The notes below the pieces were generated by a model, which saw only the letters and a program-made list of their open reading frames with translations, did no database searches and was not told the DNA's origin. Position numbers and translations under genes: made by a program. DNA of 64,000 nucleotides from JBFLVU01 sp037444825 (GTDB taxonomy: Bacteria; Acidobacteriota; UBA4820; DSQY01), in contig JBBILR010000011.1 of NCBI GenBank assembly GCA_037444825.1, positions 23,955-87,954 of the forward strand, in the 5' to 3' direction. Below are positions 31,981-38,753 of this stretch, piece by piece (positions within the stretch are counted from its first letter, which is position 1; every line of letters starts with the position of its first letter).

Positions 31981-32243
31981 TTGGAGAACCGCACCACGAG
32001 GAAGATGCCGAGGAGGAGCCCCAGCAGCGTCAGGGGGTTCACCGAGAGGGTGATGCCGAAGACCACCTGGAGGACGGAGAGGTCGAGGTGGAGGGGCTCC
32101 TTGACGCCGATGGAAACGCCCTTGAAGAAGATCTCGTGCAAGGCTCCGGAGGGAAGGAGGATCCCCACCACCTGGCCCAGGATGGTCCCGATGACGGCAC
32201 CGAGGAGGAGGACCAGGACGGCCCCGAACCAGCCCAGTTTCAC
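31977..32243 (-). CDS. DUF4321 small membrane protein
   Basis: An 88-residue protein with two hydrophobic helices (about 5-28 and 65-85) enclosing a short soluble stretch (GVKEPLHLDLSVLQVVFGITLSVN). The pattern matches the DUF4321 family, often found next to maf and in the vicinity of shape/division genes. No function has been assigned. It is coupled to the DUF3467 gene upstream and to maf downstream by four-base overlaps, so the three are one transcription unit. Confidence 0.75.
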   Translation of the reverse strand: MKLGWFGAVLVLLLGAVIGTILGQVVGILLPSGALHEIFFKGVSIGVKEPLHLDLSVLQVVFGITLSVNPLTLLGLLLGIFLVVRFSK

Positions 32244-32542
32244 TGGAGCATCCCCTTGGGGGGCTGGACCGGCTCCGCCGAGGGGACGGGGCCGAAAGCC
32301 GCCTCGTAGCGCTCGAGGTTCTCCGCCAGGGTCCGCACGATCTGCTTGAGCGCGATGGGGTTGGTGAGGAGGCGGGCCTGGATCTTCACCTCCGGCTTGC
32401 CCGGAACGATGCGGCCGAAATCCATGACGAACTCGGCCTGGTTGTGCAAGACCGAGAGGAAGTTCACGTAGGTTCCCTCGGCGGTCTTCTCGTCCACCTG
32501 AATGCGGAGCTCAAAGGGCGGGGTCTTCTTCTTCTCGTCCAC
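32240..32542 (-). CDS. DUF3467 domain protein
   Basis: A 100-residue soluble protein. The block ELRIQVDEKTAEGTYVNFLSVLHNQAEFVMDFGRIVPG and the later LTNPIALKQIVRTLAENLERYEA helix match the DUF3467 family, a small conserved bacterial protein of unknown role. GTG 32542 is preferred: GGAGG sits six bases before it and the sequence becomes family-like only from there. A longer in-frame version from 32593 would extend further into xseA. Even with GTG it overlaps the 3' end of xseA by 32 bases. Confidence 0.75.
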   Translation of the reverse strand: MDEKKKTPPFELRIQVDEKTAEGTYVNFLSVLHNQAEFVMDFGRIVPGKPEVKIQARLLTNPIALKQIVRTLAENLERYEAAFGPVPSAEPVQPPKGMLQ

Positions 32543-33965
32543 GGGGATCCTCCACGGGGGCCGATTGTACGGCTTCCGCACCGCCCTCGTCAACGAGCCC
32601 CAGCAGGGCGGCGGGGCTTCCGGGGCGGGTCATGGCGACGGTGCAGAGGGCCGCCCCCCGGGCGAGAAGGAGCTCCAGGCGGTCGCCGGGGGAGAGGGCG
32701 GCGGCGTCGGAGACCGGCTTTCCCTTGGAATCCAGGGCCGCGGCGTACCCGCGCCCCAGGACCTTCAGAGGGCTCAGGGCGTCGAGGAGGCGGAAGGCCG
32801 CGGCCAGCCGGCCTTCTTCCCGTTCCAGACGGCGTGGAAGGGCCCGCCGGAGCCGCTCCCGGTTCGCCCGCAGCCGGTCGGCGAGCCCCTCCAGCCAGCG
32901 CCGGACGGCGTCGGGGGCGATGGCTTTGAAGGCCACGGAAAGCCGCCGCTCCTCCCCCCGCAACCTCTCCAGGATCGCGCGCTTGAGGCGTTCCTCGCAG
33001 AAGTCGCGCCTCTGCTCCGCCCGCTCCAGTCTGCCGACCAGAAGGGTTCCCAAACGCTCCGGCCGGCAGGCCTCCACCCTTCCGGCCAGGGAACGCAGGC
33101 GGGCCAGCAGAAGCCCCGGAATCCGGCGCCGGGCCTCGGCGGTTCGGAGGCGGGCCTCCTCCAGACGGGCGGTGAGCAGCTCCGCCGCCGCCGAGGGGGT
33201 GGGAGCGCGCAGGTCCGCCGTGAGGTCGCACAGGACCGTGTCCACCTCGTGGCCCACCGCCGAGACCACCGGGACGGGGAAGGCCGCCACGTCGCGGGCC
33301 AGGGCCTCGTCGTTGAAGCCCCAGAGGTCCTCCAGGGAACCGCCGCCCCGGGTGAGCAGGACCACGTCCACGCCCGGAACCGCCTTCAGGCGGGCCAGGG
33401 CCCGGCGAAGGGACTCGGCGGAGGAGGCCCCCTGGACCAGGGCGGGCGAGACCACCACGTCGAAGAGGGCGCCCCGGCGCTTCAGGATGGAAAGGACGTC
33501 CCGGAGGGCCGCCCCCTCCAGCGAGGTGACGACGCCCACCCGCCGCGGGAAGGGGGGGAGGGGCCTCTTGCGCGCCGGATCGGTGAGGCCTTCGGCCATC
33601 AACCGTCTCTTGGCCTGCTCGAGGGCCATCTGGAGGGCCCCCAGGCCGAAGGGTTCCAGGAAGGTGGCGTAGAGCTGGAGGTCCCCCGATCCCTCGAAGA
33701 CGGAGAGTTTTCCTCGGGCCAGGATCACCGCCCCGTTCGCCGGGAGGAAAGCAAGCCGCTGGGCGTGGGTGCGGAAGAGGACCACCTTGAGGACGGCCCG
33801 TTGGTCCTTCAGGGAGAAGTAGCAGTGGCCCGAGGCGGCCCTCCGGAACCCCGAGACCTCCCCCTCCACCCACACGTCGGGAAAGGCCGCCTCGAGCTCC
33901 GAGGCCAGGAGGCCCACCAGCTCCCCCACGGCGAAGATGCGGCGTCCTTCCAGTTCCCGCGGCAT
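32511..33965 (-). CDS. xseA: Exodeoxyribonuclease VII large subunit
   Basis: A 484-residue XseA: N-terminal OB-fold (about 10-110; WVEGEVSGFRRAASGHCYFSLKD), then the catalytic region with RVGVVTSLEGAALRDVLSIL, LLTRGGGSLEDLWGFNDE and VSAVGHEVDTVLCDLTADLRAPTPSAAAEL, followed by a long coiled coil and a C-terminal tail (LGRGYAAALDSKGKPVSD). With XseB (6.3 kb) it forms exonuclease VII, acting on single-stranded DNA in repair. Length and motifs are standard, although the last ~45 residues are proline- and acid-rich and overlap the next gene. Confidence 0.95.
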   Translation of the reverse strand: MPRELEGRRIFAVGELVGLLASELEAAFPDVWVEGEVSGFRRAASGHCYFSLKDQRAVLKVVLFRTHAQRLAFLPANGAVILARGKLSVFEGSGDLQLYATFLEPFGLGALQMALEQAKRRLMAEGLTDPARKRPLPPFPRRVGVVTSLEGAALRDVLSILKRRGALFDVVVSPALVQGASSAESLRRALARLKAVPGVDVVLLTRGGGSLEDLWGFNDEALARDVAAFPVPVVSAVGHEVDTVLCDLTADLRAPTPSAAAELLTARLEEARLRTAEARRRIPGLLLARLRSLAGRVEACRPERLGTLLVGRLERAEQRRDFCEERLKRAILERLRGEERRLSVAFKAIAPDAVRRWLEGLADRLRANRERLRRALPRRLEREEGRLAAAFRLLDALSPLKVLGRGYAAALDSKGKPVSDAAALSPGDRLELLLARGAALCTVAMTRPGSPAALLGLVDEGGAEAVQSAPVEDPRGREEEDPAL

Positions 33966-34017
33966 GGCGCCATTCTACCCCGGCGCGGCGGAGGGGAGGC
34001 GGTTCGGAGCTCAGAAC

Positions 34018-35490
34018 CTACCGCCGCCTCCGGGGTCCCCGGTTCCGGCGGGGCGGTGCCGAGGAGGGGCGGGGACGGTCCTGCCGGGGGGCGGGGGCCT
34101 CTTCCCCGGGAAGGGCCGGCGCGGCGGGGGCGTGGAGGCTCTTCTGGTAGTAGTCGTCCAGGAGCATGGCCACGAGGTCCGCCTCGTCGGCCTCCTGTTC
34201 GAGGCTGCGAACCAGGGGCAGGAAGCGGCGGAGCCGCTCCCGGCGGATGTTGTCCAGGTTCCGGAACTCCGCCTCCAGGAGGGCCGTGACCCGCTGGGCC
34301 ACCAGCGCCTCCACCTCCTCGTCGGTGGGGAGGGGCCGCTCCTCCAGCGGCAGGCCGTAGGCCTTGGCGATCTCCTTCAGGCGGATCTCCTCCATGCCGG
34401 AGACGAGGGTGATGGCCACCCCCACGGCGCCGGCCCTTCCCGTCCGTCCCGCGCGGTGGATGTACGATTCGGGGTCCTCCCCCGGCTCGTACTGGAAGAC
34501 GTGGGAGAGGGCGGGGACGTCGATGCCCCGGGCGGCCACGTCGGTGGCCACGAGGAAGCGGAGGGTTCCCCGGCGAAGCTTGTCCATCACCCGCTCCCTC
34601 GCCGCCTGGGAGAGGTCGGAGGAGAGGGCGTCGGCGTCGAAGCCGAAGCGCTTGAGGACGGTGGTGACGTAGGCCACGTTCTCCCGGGTGTTGCAAAAGA
34701 CGATGGCCGAATGGGGGTTCTCCACCTCCAGGATCTTCACCAGGGAACGGTCCTTGCGCATGGGCGGGCAGACGAAGAAGAGGTGGGCCGTCTCCGCCAC
34801 GTGGACGTGGTCCCGGCTGAGGCTCAGGAACCCCGGCTGGTCCAGGAACTCCTCCGCCAGGCGGAGGACGAAGGGGGGGAAGGTGGCCGAGAACATGGAG
34901 CCGTGGACCTTCCGCTTCGGGAGGTGGGACTGGATGCGCCGCATGTCCGGGTAGAAGCCCATGGAGAGCATCCGGTCGGCCTCGTCGAAGACCAAAGCCC
35001 TCAGTTCGTAAAGGCTCAACGTGCCCTTGAGGAGGTGGTCCAGGATCCGCCCCGGCGTCCCCACCACCAGGTGGGCCCCCTTCTTGAATCCCTCGATCTG
35101 CGGGCCGTAGGCCGCGCCCCCGTACACTGGAACCACGTTGAGGCCCGTTCCTTCGAAAAGGATGGCGGCCGCGTCGGAGACCTGGAGGGCCAGCTCCCGG
35201 GTGGGCGCCAGCACCAGGGCTTGGCAGGCGGCGAGGGCGGGATCGAGGCGCAGGAGCAGGGGCAGGAGGTAGGCCCCGGTCTTCCCGCTTCCCGTGCGGG
35301 ACTGGACCATGAGGTCCCGGCCCGCCAGCAGGTAGGGGATGGCCTTGGCCTGGACCGGCATGAGCGAGCTCCAGCCCGCCCGGCCGGCGGCCCGGCGCAC
35401 GGGCTCGGGAAGCTGGTCCAGCGTCACTTCGGGGAGGGCGTCGGCCGGTTCGGCGAGGGCATCGCCGGGAGGGGTCGTGGGTTCATCCAT
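34018..35490 (-). CDS. DEAD-box ATP-dependent RNA helicase
   Basis: A 490-residue helicase with all family motifs: Q-like element near residue 45 (MPVQAKAIP), motif I SRTGSGKT, PTRELA, VGTPGRILDHLL, DEAD in FDEADRML, SAT, and ARGID and HRAGRTGRAG in the second RecA domain. The C-terminal ~110 residues are a helical then Pro/Arg-rich tail (ends RNRGPRRRR), likely for RNA binding. Motif I has Ser-Arg where Ala-Gln is usual. Roles could include ribosome assembly or RNA decay. Not assignable to a specific E. coli paralogue. Its start overlaps the upstream membrane protein gene by eight bases. Confidence 0.93.
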   Translation of the reverse strand: MDEPTTPPGDALAEPADALPEVTLDQLPEPVRRAAGRAGWSSLMPVQAKAIPYLLAGRDLMVQSRTGSGKTGAYLLPLLLRLDPALAACQALVLAPTRELALQVSDAAAILFEGTGLNVVPVYGGAAYGPQIEGFKKGAHLVVGTPGRILDHLLKGTLSLYELRALVFDEADRMLSMGFYPDMRRIQSHLPKRKVHGSMFSATFPPFVLRLAEEFLDQPGFLSLSRDHVHVAETAHLFFVCPPMRKDRSLVKILEVENPHSAIVFCNTRENVAYVTTVLKRFGFDADALSSDLSQAARERVMDKLRRGTLRFLVATDVAARGIDVPALSHVFQYEPGEDPESYIHRAGRTGRAGAVGVAITLVSGMEEIRLKEIAKAYGLPLEERPLPTDEEVEALVAQRVTALLEAEFRNLDNIRRERLRRFLPLVRSLEQEADEADLVAMLLDDYYQKSLHAPAAPALPGEEAPAPRQDRPRPSSAPPRRNRGPRRRR

Positions 35491-36526
35491 GGGGATCCTC
35501 GTGAGGTGAAGGGGGTTCCACGGGCGGGGCCGCGGCGGGCTCGCCGGCCTCCCCGGGAAGGGGTTCGAAGGGAGCGGCCGTCTGCGCGGGAGCGGTTTGC
35601 ACCGGAGCCGGGGCGGGGGACGTCTCCTCGGGCAGGAAGCGCCACTCGGGCCCGAATTGCGCCAAGAAGTAGAGGCTGTAGGCGCGGGTGAAGACGATGA
35701 GCGGCAGAAAGGCCACGGAGGAGAGGTAGGGCAGGCCCGCGATGCAGCACGTCAGGCACGTTCCGAGGAGGACGAGGACTCCCGCCGCGAGCGCGATGAC
35801 GATGCGGGCCAGGACGTACAGCAGCAGGGCCCCTTCGTGCCCGGCCAGCATCTCGTCCCGGAAGAGGCGGAGGGCGGCCAGAGGAGAAAGCCCCCGGCGG
35901 TACACGAGGGGAACGACGAAGTCCTCCACCACCAGGCGGAGAAGCCCCAGGACCACGGCGAGGACGAGCAGGAGGAACAGGCCCAGGCAGAGGGCCACGA
36001 CGGAGCGCGGGCCGAGGCGGTGGCCGCGGAGGTCCGGGTAGGCGAGGAGCAGGCCACAAGCCGCCACCGAAAGGCTCACGGCCAGCGCGGCGAACCCCAC
36101 CCCCACCCGGAAGAGAAAGAGGGCGTTGCCCGGCGCCTGGAAACGCCTCCAGGGGTCGGCCACCTCGGCCCGACCCTTGACGAGGTTGTCCAGGAACATG
36201 AATTTGCCCCGGCTCGAAAGCCAAGTGAAGAGGAGGCCGAGGGCGAGGGCCAGCAGGAGGATCGCCGCGCCCGCCGCCAGCACCAGCGCCAGGTGGTGCC
36301 GAATCCAGCCCGAGAGGATTTCCGAGGCGCCATCCCCGGCGCGGGACCGGTCTCCGCCCCCCAGGCCAGGGTTGAAGCCCCCTCCCTGCCCCAGGGAGGC
36401 CAGGAAGGCCGTGAAGCCCAAGGCGAACCACTTGGCCAAGTCGAACCGTTCGAAGAGAAGGCCCCGGGTGAACCTCAAGGCGGGGTCCACCGGCGCGATC
36501 ACCGATAGATTCTGGGAATCGGCCAT
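35483..36526 (-). CDS. Multi-pass membrane protein (DUF7544-like)
   Basis: A 347-residue protein with about five hydrophobic stretches (roughly 80-104, 140-162, 176-200, 235-262, 268-285) and a proline-rich C-terminal tail (from about 300). The start PVDPALRFTRGLLFERFDLAKWFALGFTAFLASL matches proteins annotated DUF7544 or glycerophosphoryl diester phosphodiesterase membrane-domain-like. No catalytic residues were seen. It overlaps the DEAD-box gene, and an extended -10 promoter lies about 50 bases upstream. Function unknown. Confidence 0.65.
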   Translation of the reverse strand: MADSQNLSVIAPVDPALRFTRGLLFERFDLAKWFALGFTAFLASLGQGGGFNPGLGGGDRSRAGDGASEILSGWIRHHLALVLAAGAAILLLALALGLLFTWLSSRGKFMFLDNLVKGRAEVADPWRRFQAPGNALFLFRVGVGFAALAVSLSVAACGLLLAYPDLRGHRLGPRSVVALCLGLFLLLVLAVVLGLLRLVVEDFVVPLVYRRGLSPLAALRLFRDEMLAGHEGALLLYVLARIVIALAAGVLVLLGTCLTCCIAGLPYLSSVAFLPLIVFTRAYSLYFLAQFGPEWRFLPEETSPAPAPVQTAPAQTAAPFEPLPGEAGEPAAAPPVEPPSPHEDPHG

Positions 36527-36573
36527 CTCGTAAGGTCCTTCCCGCCGCTCCTCGAAGCCGGCCTTGGAAATTT

Positions 36574-36582
36574 AGTGTACCA
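36574..36582 (-). promoter_or_regulatory. Extended -10 promoter candidate for the 36.5-kb membrane protein
   Basis: The minus strand shows TGG then TACACT in the short AT-rich gap between the arfB stop and the membrane protein start (ATG 36526). No obvious -35. Confidence 0.4.
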
Positions 36583-36639
36583 CCGAGTGGGTGAGGGCGC
36601 GCGCGGGAAGGAGGTTCGGGGCCGGGGCGCCGCGGGAGG

Positions 36640-37059
36640 CTACTCCTCCGGCGCCTCCCTCCGGGCCCGCTTCCGGCGGGAGCGGAGCCGCTTTTCCTCG
36701 AGGCGCCTCTCCTTCGCCGCCGCCGTGGGCCGTGTGGGGACGCGAGGTGGGGGAACCTCCGCCGCCCGCCTCAGGAGGGCGAGGAGGCGCTCCATGGCGT
36801 CCTTCCGGTTCCGCTCCCGGGTTCGGAAGCGGTGGGCCGAGAGGACCAGAAGCCCCGAGGGGGACAGGCGGCGCCCCGCCACGGCGGCGAGCCGCTCCTT
36901 GAGCCAGCCGGGGAGCGAGGGGGAGCGGGCCACGTCCAGCCTCAGCTCCACCGCCGTCGAAACCTTGTTCACGTTCTGGCCGCCGGGCCCGGGGGAGCGG
37001 ACGAAGGCCTCCTCGATCTCCCCCTCGTCGAAGCAGACCCCCTCGCAAAGGATGATCAT
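36640..37059 (-). CDS. arfB: Alternative ribosome-rescue factor (ArfB/YaeJ-like)
   Basis: A 139-residue peptidyl-tRNA hydrolase of the RF-1 domain type. The GGQ motif sits in SPGPGGQNVNKVSTAVELRLD, and the C-terminal ~40 residues are highly basic (KERRLEEKRLRSRRKRARRE), as needed to enter the empty mRNA channel. It releases nascent chains from ribosomes stalled on non-stop mRNAs, complementing tmRNA. There are no codon-recognition domains, which separates it from RF1/RF2. ATG 37059 overlaps the DASS transporter stop as ATGA. Confidence 0.92.
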   Translation of the reverse strand: MIILCEGVCFDEGEIEEAFVRSPGPGGQNVNKVSTAVELRLDVARSPSLPGWLKERLAAVAGRRLSPSGLLVLSAHRFRTRERNRKDAMERLLALLRRAAEVPPPRVPTRPTAAAKERRLEEKRLRSRRKRARREAPEE

Positions 37060-38618
37060 GGCCCCCCCCCTTCGAAGAGCAGGGCCTGCATGCCGTGGAC
37101 CAGAAGGGGGATGGCCAGGAAGGCCACGAGGTCCAGCAGGAGGCCTGCCTTGGCCATGTCCAGGATGCGCACCTCGCCCGAGCCGTACACGATGGCGTTG
37201 GGAGGGGTGGAGACGGGAAGCATGAAGGCCATGGAGCAGCCCAGGGCGCAGCAGACGGCCGGTTCCAGGGGGGCAACGCCAACGGCCTTGGCCGCGGCGA
37301 TGGCCAGGGGAACGAGGACCGTGGCCGCCGCGGTGTTGGAGGCGGCCTCGGTGACGAGGATGGCGGCGCCGGTGAACAGGAAAGCCAGGGCCAGCGGGGA
37401 TTTCGCGCCAAAGTAGCCCACCAGCCCTCCGCCGAGGGCCTCCGCCAGCCCGGAACGGAAGAGGGCCGACCCCAAGGAAAGCCCCCCGCCGAACAACAGC
37501 AGGGTCCCCCAGTCGATGCGGGCGGCTTGGCCCCAGGTGAGGGTGAAGGTCCGTCGTCGGGGGTCCACGGGGAGCACGAACAGAAGCGCCGCCGCCAGGA
37601 GGGCCACCACCCCTTCGGGCAGGGAGGCTTTGAGAAGGCGGGGGAGCGCCGCCTCGGCGCCCGCCGCCAGTTCCGAGACGCCTGGCAGGATCCAGAAGAA
37701 AACGGCGAAGCCGAAGGCGAAGAGGACGTTTCTCTCGCCGCGGGAGAGGGGGGCCAAGGCCCTTCGCTCCAGGAGGAGATTTTCGCGGAGGGCGGCGAAA
37801 GAGAGGGACGGTGGGGGAAAGAGCAGGCGCAAGGTGAAGAAGAGAGCCCCTCCCAAAAGGAGAAGAACGGGAAAGACCAGAGCCATCCACTGAAAAAAGG
37901 AGAGGGAGACGCCCCCGACCTTGTCCAGAAAGCCGAGGGCGATGAGGTTGGGAGGGGTCCCCACGGGAGTTCCAATGCCTCCCGTCGAAGAGGCGAAGGC
38001 GCAGGCCAGCAGGAGGCCCGTGCCGTAGGGGAGTCTCCCCCGGGACGGGAAGTCCTCCCCCTCGGAACGCCGGAGAGTCGCCAGCACGCCCACGGCGATG
38101 GGGTACAGCATGGCGGTGGTGGCGCTGTTGGAGAGCCACATGGAGAGCGTGGCGGCCAAAAGGCAGAAGCCTCCCAACAGGCGGACGGGGGAAGCGCCCA
38201 CCGTCCCGGAGGAGAGGAGCAGGAGGGCCAGCCGGCGGTCGAGGCCGTGGACCGTCATGGCTTCGGCCAGGAGAAAACTGCCCAAAAAGAGGAAGATCAC
38301 CGGGTCTCCGAAGGGCGCCAGGGCCTCCCCGGCGGGCACGATTCGGAGAAGGACCAGAAGGGCGGGGGCCAGAAGGGCCGTCACGGGGATGGGTACGGCC
38401 TCGGTGATCCACCAGAGGAGGATCCAGGCGGCCACGGCGGGAAGGCGGGCCGCCGCCCCCTCGCCCCACGGCGGAACGAGCAAAAGGACGACGAACGAGG
38501 CCGGTCCGGCGAAAAGGCCGAAGAGTCGCCTTCGCGCTTCGAAACGCTCCTCCGCGGGTGAAAGTCTCTCCCGGATTTCCGACAGGTCCCCGTACCGGAC
38601 GCCGCCCCCCGCTCCCAT
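37056..38618 (-). CDS. DASS-family sodium:dicarboxylate/sulfate symporter
   Basis: A 520-residue integral membrane transporter of the DASS (SLC13-like) family. About 11-12 hydrophobic segments are present. The two SNT sodium-binding signatures are visible: LSNSATTAMLYPI in the first half and ASNTAAATVLVP in the second, plus GGIGTPVGTPPNLI and the STPPNAIVYGSG element. These are hallmarks of the two repeated re-entrant hairpins. Substrates are usually C4-dicarboxylates, citrate or sulfate, and the sequence does not decide. It overlaps arfB, though the functions are unrelated. Confidence 0.92.
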   Translation of the reverse strand: MGAGGGVRYGDLSEIRERLSPAEERFEARRRLFGLFAGPASFVVLLLVPPWGEGAAARLPAVAAWILLWWITEAVPIPVTALLAPALLVLLRIVPAGEALAPFGDPVIFLFLGSFLLAEAMTVHGLDRRLALLLLSSGTVGASPVRLLGGFCLLAATLSMWLSNSATTAMLYPIAVGVLATLRRSEGEDFPSRGRLPYGTGLLLACAFASSTGGIGTPVGTPPNLIALGFLDKVGGVSLSFFQWMALVFPVLLLLGGALFFTLRLLFPPPSLSFAALRENLLLERRALAPLSRGERNVLFAFGFAVFFWILPGVSELAAGAEAALPRLLKASLPEGVVALLAAALLFVLPVDPRRRTFTLTWGQAARIDWGTLLLFGGGLSLGSALFRSGLAEALGGGLVGYFGAKSPLALAFLFTGAAILVTEAASNTAAATVLVPLAIAAAKAVGVAPLEPAVCCALGCSMAFMLPVSTPPNAIVYGSGEVRILDMAKAGLLLDLVAFLAIPLLVHGMQALLFEGGGP

Positions 38619-38753
38619 CTTCCTCGCTCCAGCGGTCAGCCTACCTCCCTTTCTCTCCAGGGGCCAGGGGTGGGGCGGCGTCGCCTCCGGAGGGACGGGT
38701 TCCGCAGAAGGCCCAGGAAAGAGGCGGGGCGGTGGATTGCGGCCCGCCGCCGA